Source: Arthrobacter sp. AL12 (lineage in GTDB: Bacteria > Actinomycetota > Actinomycetes > Actinomycetales > Micrococcaceae). Taken from it: DNA of 64,000 nt. Each line of letters opens with the position of its first letter. Position 1 is the stretch's first letter. The notes beneath the pieces are model-generated. The model saw only the letters and a program-made list of their open reading frames with translations. It searched no databases and was not told where the DNA came from. Positions 35,056 through 44,131 of the stretch are shown piece by piece. A program made the position numbers and the translations under genes. The stretch is taken from NCBI RefSeq assembly GCF_029960645.1, contig NZ_JASBQY010000002.1:1-64000 (forward strand). Direction: 5' to 3'.

Positions 35056-36369
35056 ATGAACTCCGGCACCACCAATCCGCTGCAGCAGCGGCACCGCCGC
35101 ACCGGCCCCACGGTGGGCCTTAGGCAGAACCTGGCGCAGTTCATGCTCCTCGTCGCCGTCAACGCGCTCGTCGGCGGCACGCTCGGCCAGGAACGCACGG
35201 TGCTTCCGCTGCTGGCCGGACAGGTCTTCCACCTGGATCTCTACACGTCCGCGTTGACCTACATCCTCGCCTTCGGCCTCGCCAAGGCCGCTACCAACTA
35301 CTTCGCCGGCACCCTCTCGGACCGCTACGGCCGCAAACCCGTCCTCGTCGCCGGCTGGATCATTGCCCTGCCCGTCCCGCTGATGCTGATCGTCGGACCG
35401 GACTGGGGCTGGATTGTGGCGGCCAACGTGATGCTGGGCATCAGCCAGGGCCTCACGTGGTCCACCACCGTCATGATGAAAATGGACCTGGTCGGCCCGG
35501 AACGCCGCGGCTTCGCCATGGGCCTAAACGAAGCGGCCGGCTACCTCGGCGTCGCCGGCACCGCCCTGGCCACCGGCTACATCGCCGCCGCTTACGGACT
35601 GCGGCCCGGACCGTTCCTGCTCGGCGCCGCCTACATAGCGCTCGGCCTTGGCCTCTCCGTCCTCGCCGTGAAGGAAACCCGGGGCCACGCCCGGGTTGAA
35701 GCAGCCAACCACACGTCCGCCCACACCGGTGCCCACGGAGGCCTGAGCAACCGGGAAATCTTCACCCTCACCAGCTTCCGGGACAAATCACTGTCCTCGG
35801 TCAGCCAGGCCGGCATGGTCAACAACCTCAACGACGGCCTTGCCTGGGGACTTTTCCCGGTCTTGTTCGCCACCGCCGGACTGACCATCGAAAAGATCGG
35901 CATCCTGGCCGCCGTGTATCCCGCCGTCTGGGGCGCCGCGCAGCTCGTCACCGGGGCCCTGTCGGACAAGTACGGCCGGAAGTGGCTGATCGTGGGCGGT
36001 ATGCTCCTCCAGGCCGCCGCCCTGGCGACGATCGCTGTCGGCCGGGACTTCGGGATCTGGCTGGCCGCTGCCGTGTTCCTTGGCCTCGGCACGGCGATGG
36101 TATACCCCACCCTGCTCGCTGCCATCGGCGACGTCGCGCACCCGGGATGGCGGGCCCGCTCCGTCGGCGTCTACCGGCTTTGGCGCGACGGCGGCTTCGC
36201 TGTCGGCGCGCTGCTCTCCGGCATCATCGCCGACGCGTACGGCATTCCGGCCGCCGTCGGCGTCGTCGCAGGACTCACGGCCCTGTCAGGCCTCCTCGTG
36301 GCCGTCCGCATGCGCGGCACCGACCACCACCCACGGTCCGACCGGGCTAAGGCTCCAGGCAGACCGTGA
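35056..36369 (+). CDS. MFS transporter of the sulfur-detoxification cluster
   Basis: 437 residues from ATG 35056. Twelve helices; motif A appears twice (GTLSDRYGRKPVLV after helix 2, GALSDKYGRKWLIV after helix 8). It begins 94 bp after the dioxygenase stop with no obvious new promoter, so it likely belongs to the same transcript. Its cargo is not known; by context it may move a sulfur compound or a thiol. The last 23 bp overlap tail-to-tail with the small gene on the other strand. Confidence 0.88.
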   Translation: MNSGTTNPLQQRHRRTGPTVGLRQNLAQFMLLVAVNALVGGTLGQERTVLPLLAGQVFHLDLYTSALTYILAFGLAKAATNYFAGTLSDRYGRKPVLVAGWIIALPVPLMLIVGPDWGWIVAANVMLGISQGLTWSTTVMMKMDLVGPERRGFAMGLNEAAGYLGVAGTALATGYIAAAYGLRPGPFLLGAAYIALGLGLSVLAVKETRGHARVEAANHTSAHTGAHGGLSNREIFTLTSFRDKSLSSVSQAGMVNNLNDGLAWGLFPVLFATAGLTIEKIGILAAVYPAVWGAAQLVTGALSDKYGRKWLIVGGMLLQAAALATIAVGRDFGIWLAAAVFLGLGTAMVYPTLLAAIGDVAHPGWRARSVGVYRLWRDGGFAVGALLSGIIADAYGIPAAVGVVAGLTALSGLLVAVRMRGTDHHPRSDRAKAPGRP

Positions 36370-36613
36370 TGTCAAGGTAAATGCCGTTGGTGACCAGGCG
36401 GTCCGCCAGGAACTTGGCGAGGCTCGCCTCGGTCGCGGTGTGCTCGCTCTTAGCGATCGCGCCCCGCAGGCAAGCCATCGTCGCCGTGGACTTGACGGTG
36501 GACAGGGGTGCACGGTGGTCGGAAACCAGCCGCTCAATATCCGTCCGGAAGGCCTGCTGGTGGCCTTCCCGTGCGGTGGCGAGCAGGGTGAAGGGTACGA
36601 AGGCAGTCGGCAC
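36347..36613 (-). CDS. Small conserved-looking protein of unknown function
   Basis: 88 residues from GTG 36613, which has AAAGGA seven bases upstream; a longer frame starts at 36661. Sequence: FVPFTLLATAREGHQQAFRTDIERLVSDHRAPLSTVKSTATMACLRGAI, then EASLAKFLADRLVTNGIYLDITVCLEP. I do not recognise the family. It looks soluble and helical, with two cysteines. It overlaps the convergent MFS gene by 23 bp at the 3' end. Codon use resembles the neighbours, which supports a real gene. Confidence 0.55.
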   Translation of the reverse strand: MPTAFVPFTLLATAREGHQQAFRTDIERLVSDHRAPLSTVKSTATMACLRGAIAKSEHTATEASLAKFLADRLVTNGIYLDITVCLEP

Positions 36614-36710
36614 GAAGAATCCTTTTCTGGCGGCGGCCCCGTGGCCGTCCAATGAGAACAAGTCGTCGAAAGTTCCGGCTATTCCACGAACTGGTGTACT
36701 GAGTCCGAGC

Positions 36711-38387
36711 TCACCCGGCGGGCTCCCCGGCCTGACGGGGAGCGACGGTGACGGAGGAGACCAGTTTCAGCCGGGGATGCAACTGGTCATCGCCATCCAC
36801 GACGCCGGTCTGCCACCACAGTTTCAGCCCCTCCGGGGCAACCTCCAGGCAGGCCAGATTGTTGTCGAACCAGGGCCCCTTGAGGCCGGACCAGCGAAAC
36901 GGCGGGTCAGGGACCTTTGCCGAGCGGGCCACCAGGGCGCCTACCGGCGTCGCCAGGCCATAGGACATGATGGCCGCGAAGGACCTCATCAGCCGGGGCA
37001 GCGGGTTGCGGATGGGGGAGCAGACGGCCTGCACGATCCGGCTGCCCGAGGAGCGCTCAACCTCCGACACGTAGGAATAGTGGACGTCTCCAGAGAGAAA
37101 AGCGATGGTTTCCGGCGCCGGGCCCCGTTTGCCGTCGGCGACCTCGGTCACCATGGCCGCCACTTCCTGGAAGCTGTTCTGGAAGGCGCCCCAGTGTTCC
37201 AGGTCCACCGCCTGGCGCAGCTTTTCCCCGGCACGGGCAGCAGGTTTCCCCCACGCACCCTGGGATATGGCCTCATTCCAGGATTCGACGTAGTGCAGGC
37301 CCATCGGCAGCAGGAAGGGCAGTGACGTCGCCACCAACAGGTGGCGGAAACCGCCGTGCATCCGTCCGTCAAGCCAGGCCATTTCCGCCTTGTCCAGCAG
37401 GGCGCGGTCGTCCGGCGTCAGGTCCCGGGCGGCCCGGGAATCCACCACAATCAGCCGCGTGTCCCCGAAATCCCGGCAGTAGCTCCACCGGTACGATACC
37501 GGGTCCTGATCGGCCCGGTCCGCGAAGCTGTCCAGTGCGGCGCTCACGTCGATCTCGTCCTCGCCCGCGTGGTCGGCAATTTTCTGCCAGATCGGGTCCC
37601 CGGCCCGCTCCTTCGGTGAGAGGTTCCCCAGATGCTGATAGACCCAGTACGAGGCCAGCCCCGCGACAATCCGCCCGTGCCACCAGGAGGTGGCCTCCAT
37701 CTCCTTTTTCCAGCTGAGGGAGGTATTCCAGTCGTCGCGGATGTCGTGGTCATCGAAAATCATGGCGCTGGGCAGGGTGGACAGCAGCCACCTGTTTGCG
37801 GGGTCTGACCAGGCCAGATTGTAGAGGTGGGCGTATTCCTCATAGTCCTTGAGCTCCTCGCCGGGCGGTTCATCGATGTCCCTCCGGGAGCGGATGAACT
37901 CCTGCATCTGCTCGCTGGTCAGGTCGGCGTACACCTGGTCGCCGAGGAAAGCCACCAGATCCGGCCACGACTCATCACCGCCGGAAGCCATCTTCAGTGC
38001 GTACGCGCGCAGCGAGTCGACGCCGTGGGTCCGGTTGCCGGGCTTATCGTGCGGCACACTGGTCCGGCAGGAGCCGAAGGCCATCCGCAGCGGCTTGCCG
38101 GGCTGCAGCGTCGCGATCATGGACGGCGGGAACTCCGAGGCGGGATCGGGCCAGACCTGGCTTCCGTTGATGGCGAGGGCGTACGGCGTGACTGTGCCAG
38201 GCTCCAGCCCGTCCAGTTCCACCAGGGCGTAATGGTGGCCGTGGACGGCGAAGGTGGCGGTTACCCAGTCCCTGCCGCCCGCGCGAAGGGTGACCCGGGC
38301 AGCAGCCCGGGTCTCAACCCAGATGCTCGCTGAGGTCTCATCCACGTAGCGCATCATGGGGCCGAGCACGAGGGGTGAGGTAGTCAT
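36711..38387 (-). CDS. PhoD-like alkaline phosphatase family metallophosphatase
   Basis: 558 residues. An N-terminal Fn3-like domain (LGPMMRYVDETSASIWVETRAAARVTLRAG) precedes the PhoD domain with MAFGSCRTSVP, DLVAFLGDQVYADL (metal-binding), MIFDDHDIRDDWN, LIVVDSRAARDLTPDDRALL and FLSGDVHYSYVSEVE. There is no signal peptide or Tat RR motif, unlike secreted PhoD, so this member is probably cytoplasmic and acts on phosphodiesters of unknown nature. Monocistronic. Confidence 0.88.
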   Translation of the reverse strand: MTTSPLVLGPMMRYVDETSASIWVETRAAARVTLRAGGRDWVTATFAVHGHHYALVELDGLEPGTVTPYALAINGSQVWPDPASEFPPSMIATLQPGKPLRMAFGSCRTSVPHDKPGNRTHGVDSLRAYALKMASGGDESWPDLVAFLGDQVYADLTSEQMQEFIRSRRDIDEPPGEELKDYEEYAHLYNLAWSDPANRWLLSTLPSAMIFDDHDIRDDWNTSLSWKKEMEATSWWHGRIVAGLASYWVYQHLGNLSPKERAGDPIWQKIADHAGEDEIDVSAALDSFADRADQDPVSYRWSYCRDFGDTRLIVVDSRAARDLTPDDRALLDKAEMAWLDGRMHGGFRHLLVATSLPFLLPMGLHYVESWNEAISQGAWGKPAARAGEKLRQAVDLEHWGAFQNSFQEVAAMVTEVADGKRGPAPETIAFLSGDVHYSYVSEVERSSGSRIVQAVCSPIRNPLPRLMRSFAAIMSYGLATPVGALVARSAKVPDPPFRWSGLKGPWFDNNLACLEVAPEGLKLWWQTGVVDGDDQLHPRLKLVSSVTVAPRQAGEPAG

Positions 38388-38670
38388 GACTCAGTTCTAC
38401 CTGCTCGGCACCGGTGCGGCCATGCTTTGGCGGCAAGTGACCCAGCGGAGCGGCTGATCTTCGTGATCGTGCAGGGCCGGCCGCCCTTGCTCTCCAGCGA
38501 ACCGGTAGTCCGCCCCGCGGCGCCGTGGCGTAGGTGGCGGTGGCGCGCCGCGACGTCACGGGGCCGGGCGGATAGACTGGCAGGCACTATGGATGACCCT
38601 CCCTCACATATGCCCTTGCCCCTCCACTTCCTGACCGGAATACCGGCCACCGCAGGAGAGGGGCGCCCGA

Positions 38671-40032
38671 ATGTATGAATGGATCATGATCGGCGTCGGC
38701 CTCGTCCTGACAGTCGGCACGGGAATGTTCGTTGCCTCCGAATTCGCCCTGGTCAACCTGGACCGCAACGACCTTGAGGCCCGCCAGGCGCGCGGCGAAA
38801 AACGGCTGACGCCGACCATCAAGGCCCTCAAGATCACGTCGACGCACCTCTCCGGCGCGCAGCTCGGCATCACGTTGACCACCCTGCTGACCGGGTACAC
38901 TTTCGAGCCGGCCATCAGCAAACTGCTGAGTGGACCGTTGGCGAGCGCCGGTGTCCCCGAGGCCGTTGTCCCCGGGGTGGGCGCCGTCGTCGGCATCTTC
39001 CTGGCCACGATTTTTTCTATGGTGATTGGCGAACTCGTCCCCAAGAACTTCGCCCTGGCGCTGCCGCTGGCCACGGCAAGACTGGTGGTTCCGTTCCAGA
39101 CGCTGTTCACCACGGTCTTCAAGCCCGTGATTGTCCTGTTCAACAACACGGCAAATTCCATCATCAGGTCCTTCGGCATCGAACCCAAGGAGGAGCTCTC
39201 GGGCGCGCGCAGTGCCGAGGAATTGAGCTCCCTGGTCCGTCGCTCCGCACTGGAAGGCGTCCTCGACCTGGACCACGCTGCCCTGCTGCACCGGACACTG
39301 CGGTTCTCCGACCACAGCGCCGCCGACGTGATGACCCCGCGCGTGCGGATGGCCACGATCGGAGCCGACGACACGGCCGAGCAGATCGTCAGCCTGGCGA
39401 CCGCCACTGGCTATTCGCGCTTCCCGGTGATCGGCCGGGACCGGGACGACGTCGTCGGTGTGCTGCACGTCAAACAGGCCTTCGCGGTGGCCCTCGACGA
39501 CCGGTCGGGCGTCTCTGCGTCCGACCTGATGATCGAGCCGCTGCGGGTGCCTGAATCCATGGGCGTCGACACCCTCCTGGGTCTCCTGCGCCGGCAGGGC
39601 CTGCAGGTGGCGATCGTCTCGGACGAGCATGGCGGCACCGCCGGCATTGTCACGCTCGAGGACCTGGTGGAGGAAATCGTCGGGGAGCTCGAAGACGAGC
39701 ATGACCGTGCCCGCACCGGCGTCGTGCGCACGGGCCGTTCGCTGACCTTTGATGCCTCCCTCCGGCCGGATGAACTCCTGGACCGGACCGGCATCACCGT
39801 CCCGGACGGCGAGGAGTACGACACGATGGCCGGGTTCGTTACTGACCGGTTGGACCGGATTCCCGAACTCGGCGACGAGGTGGCCATCCACGGCGGGACG
39901 CTGCGGGTGGAACGCGTAGTGGGGACGCACGTCGAGCGGCTCCGGTTTACCCCGGACGAATCCAGGGAACCCCCGCGGAGCGCCCATGACCGGATCATCG
40001 ACAGTCTCACCCAGGAGCTGACCCATGAGTGA
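38671..40032 (+). CDS. CNNM/HlyC-CorC family membrane protein with CBS pair
   Basis: 453 residues. DUF21 (CNNM) transmembrane domain about 1-190 (FVASEFALVNLDRNDLEARQARGEKRLTPTIKALKITSTHLSGAQLGITLTTLLTG), two CBS motifs about 206-335 (DVMTPRVRMATIGADD; DLMIEPLRVPESMGVD) and a CorC/HlyC domain about 345-430. Members transport or regulate Mg2+/Co2+ or are called hemolysins without good evidence. The stop overlaps the next gene by 8 bp; the two paralogues likely form a heteromer. Confidence 0.92.
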   Translation: MYEWIMIGVGLVLTVGTGMFVASEFALVNLDRNDLEARQARGEKRLTPTIKALKITSTHLSGAQLGITLTTLLTGYTFEPAISKLLSGPLASAGVPEAVVPGVGAVVGIFLATIFSMVIGELVPKNFALALPLATARLVVPFQTLFTTVFKPVIVLFNNTANSIIRSFGIEPKEELSGARSAEELSSLVRRSALEGVLDLDHAALLHRTLRFSDHSAADVMTPRVRMATIGADDTAEQIVSLATATGYSRFPVIGRDRDDVVGVLHVKQAFAVALDDRSGVSASDLMIEPLRVPESMGVDTLLGLLRRQGLQVAIVSDEHGGTAGIVTLEDLVEEIVGELEDEHDRARTGVVRTGRSLTFDASLRPDELLDRTGITVPDGEEYDTMAGFVTDRLDRIPELGDEVAIHGGTLRVERVVGTHVERLRFTPDESREPPRSAHDRIIDSLTQELTHE

Positions 40033-41083
40033 ATATCTGCCAGGCATCATCTGGCTCGTCGTCCTGCTGGTCGTCAACGCCTTCTTCGTCGGTGCCGAAT
40101 TCGCCGTCATCTCCGCCCGGCGGTCGCAGATCGAGCCGAAGGCCGAGGCGGGAAGCAAAGCCGCCAAAACCACCCTCTGGGCGATGGAGCACGCCACCCT
40201 AATGCTGGCGACCAGCCAGCTTGGCATCACGGTGTGTTCCCTGGTCATCCTGAACGTCTCAGAACCGGCGATCCACCACCTGCTGGAGATCCCCCTGGGC
40301 CTTACCTCCCTGTCGGCCGAGACGATCGGGATCGTCGCGTTCGTCGTTGCTCTGCTGCTGGTGACCTTCCTGCACGTGGTGTTCGGCGAGATGGTGCCGA
40401 AGAACATCTCCTTCTCCGTTCCGACGCGGGCGGCGCTGCTGCTGGCCCCGCCGCTGGTGCTCGTGGCCCGTGTCTTCAAACCGGTCATCTGGACCCTCAA
40501 CGGCATCGCCAACTCGATTCTGCGGCTGTTCAAAGTCGAGCCGAAGGATGAGGCGACCAGCGCCTACACCCTAGACGAGGTCGCGAACATCGTGGAGCAG
40601 TCCACCCGGGACGGGGTGCTGACGGATACCAGCGGGACCCTGACTGCGGCCTTCGAATTCACGGCCAAGACCGTCGCCGACGTGGAGGTGCCGATCGATT
40701 CGATGGTGCTGCTGCCATCGACGGCCACCCCGGCCGACATCCAGCGGGCGGTCGCGGCGCACGGCTACTCCCGTTACATCCTCACGGACGACGACGGCGC
40801 CCCCACCGGCTACCTGCACCTCAAGGACGTCATGGACCTCACGACGCCGGCCGCGTTCCGCGAGGCGGTAGCCGCCAAGCGGATCCGGAAGCTGGCCTCA
40901 GCCTTCAGCGGGAGCGAGCTCGAGGACGCGCTGGCCGTGATGCGCCGCACAGGAGCCCACGTGGCCAGGGTCTTTGACGCCCATGGCACGACAACGGGCG
41001 TGCTGTTCCTCGAGGACATCATTGAGGAACTCGTCGGCGAGGTGCAAGATGCCACCAGCGCTTACACTCCTCGGACCATCTGA
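40025..41083 (+). CDS. CNNM/CBS family membrane protein, short paralogue
   Basis: 352 residues. The same DUF21 domain (AFFVGAEFAVISARRSQIEPKAEAGSKAAKTTLWAMEHATLMLATSQLGITVCSLVI) and CBS pair (VEVPIDSMVLLPSTATPAD; LFLEDIIEELVGEVQDAT) as its neighbour, but it ends after CBS2 and lacks the CorC/HlyC domain. The start is embedded in the end of the upstream gene (8-bp overlap). Such long-short pairs are regular in actinobacteria. Confidence 0.92.
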   Translation: MSEYLPGIIWLVVLLVVNAFFVGAEFAVISARRSQIEPKAEAGSKAAKTTLWAMEHATLMLATSQLGITVCSLVILNVSEPAIHHLLEIPLGLTSLSAETIGIVAFVVALLLVTFLHVVFGEMVPKNISFSVPTRAALLLAPPLVLVARVFKPVIWTLNGIANSILRLFKVEPKDEATSAYTLDEVANIVEQSTRDGVLTDTSGTLTAAFEFTAKTVADVEVPIDSMVLLPSTATPADIQRAVAAHGYSRYILTDDDGAPTGYLHLKDVMDLTTPAAFREAVAAKRIRKLASAFSGSELEDALAVMRRTGAHVARVFDAHGTTTGVLFLEDIIEELVGEVQDATSAYTPRTI

Positions 41084-41137
41084 AATACCGGACCGAACCG
41101 GCCGCCTTGGCCGGATCCTTCACGGAAGTTGAGCACC

Positions 41138-42325
41138 ATGACCGTTTCCCCCCTTATCTGGGCCGTCACCATTGCCGTGATCCTGGCGCTGCTGGCCTTC
41201 GATTACTTCTTCCACATCCGCAAGGCCCATGTGCCCGCGCTTAAGGAGGCCGCCGCGTGGTCGGCCCTCTACGTGGGCCTGGCCGTCGTCTTTGGTGTCC
41301 TCGTATGGATCTTCGGCGGCACCGAGATGGGGTCGGAGTACTTCGCCGGCTACATCACGGAAAAGGCACTCTCGGTCGACAACCTCTTTGTCTTCCTGAT
41401 CATCATCGCAAGTTTCCGGGTGCCCCGCGAAGACCAGCAGAAGGTGCTGCTCTTCGGCATCATCTTCTCGCTGATCGCCCGCACCGGGTTCATCCTCCTG
41501 GGCGCTGCGCTGATCAATTCCTTCGCGTGGGTGTTCTACATCTTCGGACTGATCCTGCTGATCACTGCGGGCAACCTGCTCCGGCCGGACGCCCACGGCG
41601 AGGACACGGCCGATAATTTCATGATCCGCATCGCCCGGAAGCTCTTCCACACCACGGAACACTACGACGGGGACAAGCTCTTCACCATCCAGAATGGCAA
41701 GAGGGCGCTGACGCCGATGTTGCTGGTCATGGTGGCCATCGGCGGAACCGACATCCTGTTTGCCCTGGACTCAATCCCGGCGATCTTCGGGCTGACCCAG
41801 AATGTGTTTGTCGTGTTCACCGCCACGGCGTTTTCCCTGATGGGCCTGCGCCAGCTGTACTTCCTGATCGACGGGCTCCTGGACCGCCTCATCTACCTCG
41901 CGTACGGCCTGGCGGTCATCCTTGCCTTTATCGGGGTCAAGCTGGTGCTCCACGCCCTGCACGAGAACAACCTGCCGTTCATCAACGACGGCCAGCCGGT
42001 TCCCGTCATCGAGATCAGCACGGCCACGTCCCTGACCGTCATCGTTGGGGTGCTTGTCCTGACCGTCGTGGCGTCGCTGCTGAGCAAGGCCGGCAAAGCC
42101 CAGACCTCCATCAACAATGCGCGCCGGCACGCCGTCAATTATCTTGACCTGGAATACACCGCCGATTCGTCCGAACGTGAGCGCATCTACCGGCTGCTGA
42201 CCGATGAAGAGTCCCAGATTCTGGGCATGGATCCGAAGTACCGCAACAAGGCCAAGGACATTGACAAAATCCGGGCGCTGGTCGCGGAAGCGCACCGGCA
42301 GCACGAGGAGTACCTCGCACGTTAG
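41138..42325 (+). CDS. TerC family membrane protein
   Basis: 395 residues from ATG 41138. Two TerC halves: AVVFGVLVWIFGGTEMGSEYFAGYITEKALSVDNLFVFLIII and LVMVAIGGTDILFALDSIPAIFGLTQNVFVVFTATAFSLMGLRQLYFLIDGL with the intramembrane acidic residues (E, D-N; D, D-S). Implicated in tellurite resistance, or in Mn2+ export to metalate secreted proteins. A cytoplasmic tail follows (RHAVNYLDLEYTADSSER). It lies 54 bp after the CNNM pair, so a shared metal-ion operon is likely. The spacer is too short for a Mn riboswitch. Confidence 0.93.
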   Translation: MTVSPLIWAVTIAVILALLAFDYFFHIRKAHVPALKEAAAWSALYVGLAVVFGVLVWIFGGTEMGSEYFAGYITEKALSVDNLFVFLIIIASFRVPREDQQKVLLFGIIFSLIARTGFILLGAALINSFAWVFYIFGLILLITAGNLLRPDAHGEDTADNFMIRIARKLFHTTEHYDGDKLFTIQNGKRALTPMLLVMVAIGGTDILFALDSIPAIFGLTQNVFVVFTATAFSLMGLRQLYFLIDGLLDRLIYLAYGLAVILAFIGVKLVLHALHENNLPFINDGQPVPVIEISTATSLTVIVGVLVLTVVASLLSKAGKAQTSINNARRHAVNYLDLEYTADSSERERIYRLLTDEESQILGMDPKYRNKAKDIDKIRALVAEAHRQHEEYLAR

Positions 42326-42330
42326 GGTGC

Positions 42331-42431
42331 CGGGCCCGGCCGGGTCTGTGGCCCGTGCGGCCTCAGGCGGGCCCGGCCGGGTGGCCGGTCAGTGCGAACT
42401 CAGGCGGGGCCTTGCGGACTCAGGCGGGGCC
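42331..42431. repeat. GC-rich direct repeats between convergent genes
   Basis: CGGGCCCGGCCGGGT occurs at 42331-42345 and 42368-42382. A second unit, GCGRMCTCAGGCGGGSCC, occurs at 42357-42374, 42394-42411 and 42414-42431. They fill the gap between TerC and the convergent kinase gene and run into the last codons of the latter. They may act in termination or be a slippage product. Confidence 0.7.
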
Positions 42432-43028
42432 GGCGGGGGAGTGTTCCCCGGCGGGCCCTCCGAAGGCACGGGTGATGGCGGCTTGCAGTCGGGCCAGCAC
42501 CTCGGCCGGTGTCCCGTCGGCGGGGATGCTGGTAAACCCCGGGAATTCCGGGAGGGATCGGTACGCCCCGCGCAGGGACTCGAGGTCTTCGAGCCGCTCG
42601 GAGTCGGTGCCTCGCGCGAGGACCCGTGCGTGCGCTTCGCGGGGGGCAATGTCGAGGTAGATGAGCAGATCGGGCTGGGGGAGCGCACGGATGAGAAATG
42701 GAAGCACCCGGCCCCGGGGCAGTCCGTGCATCCGGCGCAGCGCGAGCTGGCAGTGCAGGTCCCGGTCCATGACCACCAGGCCGTGAAATCGCCTCGCGCG
42801 GCGGTGCGAATTCAGGACGTTAACGGTCCGGACTGTCGTTTCAAGAACGTCCGCCAGCCGCGGAGGCACGTGAACCCCGAGCCTGGCACTGATGAGGGAC
42901 ATCTGTCGGCGACCGGCATAATTTCCGAGAAAAAGGGCGCCGTTCCCCTCGCCACGGGCGGCACCTACCAGGGCGCGTGCCGCCGTCGTTTTTCCTGAAC
43001 CGTCAATTCCGGTGAGCACGATCAGCAA
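42420..43028 (-). CDS. Thymidylate-kinase-like P-loop kinase
   Basis: 202 residues. P-loop GIDGSGKTT at residues 7-15, a DR-type motif (VVMDRDLHCQ) and a lid-like region RVLARGTDSERLEDLESLRGAYRSLPEF as in dTMP kinases. It diverges enough from housekeeping Tmk (shorter, with an unusual LGNYAGRRQMSLISARLG region) that the acceptor nucleotide is uncertain. The last residues (AGEHSPAGPA) are encoded by the GC-rich repeat array. Confidence 0.75.
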   Translation of the reverse strand: MLIVLTGIDGSGKTTAARALVGAARGEGNGALFLGNYAGRRQMSLISARLGVHVPPRLADVLETTVRTVNVLNSHRRARRFHGLVVMDRDLHCQLALRRMHGLPRGRVLPFLIRALPQPDLLIYLDIAPREAHARVLARGTDSERLEDLESLRGAYRSLPEFPGFTSIPADGTPAEVLARLQAAITRAFGGPAGEHSPAGPA

Positions 43029-43133
43029 ACAATCTCCTTGGGTGGGGTGAATGGTGGGCCGCTACCCTCCCCAACGAATGGAAGCTCGGCTTGATCCCCC
43101 GGCTGGGCGGTCCGCGGTGCCGCGGTGCCGCGG

Positions 43134-43658
43134 TCAGAGATTGTGCGCCAGCAGTTCGAGCCCGATGACCACCAGGCTTAACACTACTTCGGCAAACATG
43201 ATCAGGGCTTTGTGGCGGAACGGCAGGTCGAGTCGCCGGATCGCGAGGTAGCCGACGACGAGGAGTGTTACCACAAGGACGACGGTTGCCCACTGCAAGG
43301 CCACGGCAGTCGACCAGAGTCCGAGGCCGGCCGCCGTGAGGAGCAGGAGCGGAGTCACCAGGACGCTGAGGGCCTCCGTGCTGACGGCGATCATGTGGTG
43401 CAGTTCCTGGCCGCTGGGGAGCTGGGCGTGGACCGTCAGATGGCTCAGCAGGTCCGCGACGAAGATCCCGAGCAGGGAACCTATGACCACGATGCTGAGG
43501 GTCACGGCCGCGGCAGCGGGCGTCGTCTCGTCTGCGTGGCTCCGCAGGGCCAGCACCACAGCCAGGCTGGTGAAGCTGATGTAGACGCGCTCTTTGAGGC
43601 TCGCCGCGCGATGGACGGCAGACAGCTCAGGCCGCCCGGCCGGTTCGATGGCATTCAT
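43134..43658 (-). CDS. Four-helix membrane protein of unknown function
   Basis: 174 residues, about four helices: VYISFTSLAVVLALRS, AAAVTLSIVVIGSLLGIFVADLLSHLTVHAQLPSGQELHHMIA, LVTPLLLLTAAGLGLWSTAVALQWATVVLVVTLLVVGYLAI and ALIMFAEVVLSLVVIGLELLAHNL. A His-rich polar turn (QELHHM) lies between helices 2 and 3. No family recognised. It is on the same strand as the GYD gene upstream (34 bp gap). Confidence 0.7.
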   Translation of the reverse strand: MNAIEPAGRPELSAVHRAASLKERVYISFTSLAVVLALRSHADETTPAAAAVTLSIVVIGSLLGIFVADLLSHLTVHAQLPSGQELHHMIAVSTEALSVLVTPLLLLTAAGLGLWSTAVALQWATVVLVVTLLVVGYLAIRRLDLPFRHKALIMFAEVVLSLVVIGLELLAHNL

Positions 43659-43692
43659 CGGGGGAGTCCTGTCTGTGCGTGGGACGGGATCG

Positions 43693-44019
43693 TCAGGTGC
43701 CGGGAGCCCGGTACCCGACCTCCGCGGCCATCCGCAAGGCGTCCAGCGTTTCGTCGACGGTCAGCAGCACCGTTGTTTCCAGCGAACTTAATGCTCCGCC
43801 TCCCGTGATGGCCAGCGCCACCGCGGCCATGGACACGTTGTTCGGGGCCTCCCACAGGTTGTAGCCGTCGTGGCTGCCGAAGGCGTACCAGAAGCCGTGG
43901 AGCTTACCGCCGACCGATTCGATATAGGCCTGGGCGGCTTTGCCGCGGTCTTCCGGGTTCTGGATCATCCTGGCCCAGGTCTCAGGGGTATAGCTGAACT
44001 TCGACAGATAGAGCGGCAT
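43693..44019 (-). CDS. GYD domain protein
   Basis: 108 residues. LYLSKFSYTPETWARMIQNPEDRGKAAQAYIESVGGKLHGFWYAFGSHDGYNLWEAPN is typical of the GYD family (named for the G-Y/D residues), a small dimeric alpha-beta barrel of unknown role. ATG 44019 has AAAGGGAAAG upstream. Confidence 0.88.
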   Translation of the reverse strand: MPLYLSKFSYTPETWARMIQNPEDRGKAAQAYIESVGGKLHGFWYAFGSHDGYNLWEAPNNVSMAAVALAITGGGALSSLETTVLLTVDETLDALRMAAEVGYRAPGT

Positions 44020-44131
44020 CGTCTTTCCCTTTCGTTCGCTTCCGGGAGTACGGATTACCCAAGGATGGCAGTCCGCTGCCGGCCCAGCAATGGCAGCCGG
44101 CGGTCAGGGAGAGGGCCGGGGGACGCGCCGA

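Noticed and set aside
36381..37325. 314-codon plus-strand frame opposite the PhoD gene
   Set aside because: Shadow of the PhoD coding sequence; no ribosome site or domain.
38587..40533. 648-codon open frame on the minus strand across both CNNM/CBS genes
   Set aside because: It is the antisense shadow of two clearly conserved genes in high-GC DNA; its translation has no domain and a low-complexity composition.
41084..41137. Possible yybP-ykoY manganese riboswitch before TerC
   Set aside because: The spacer is only 54 bp, too short for the aptamer, and lacks its conserved loops.
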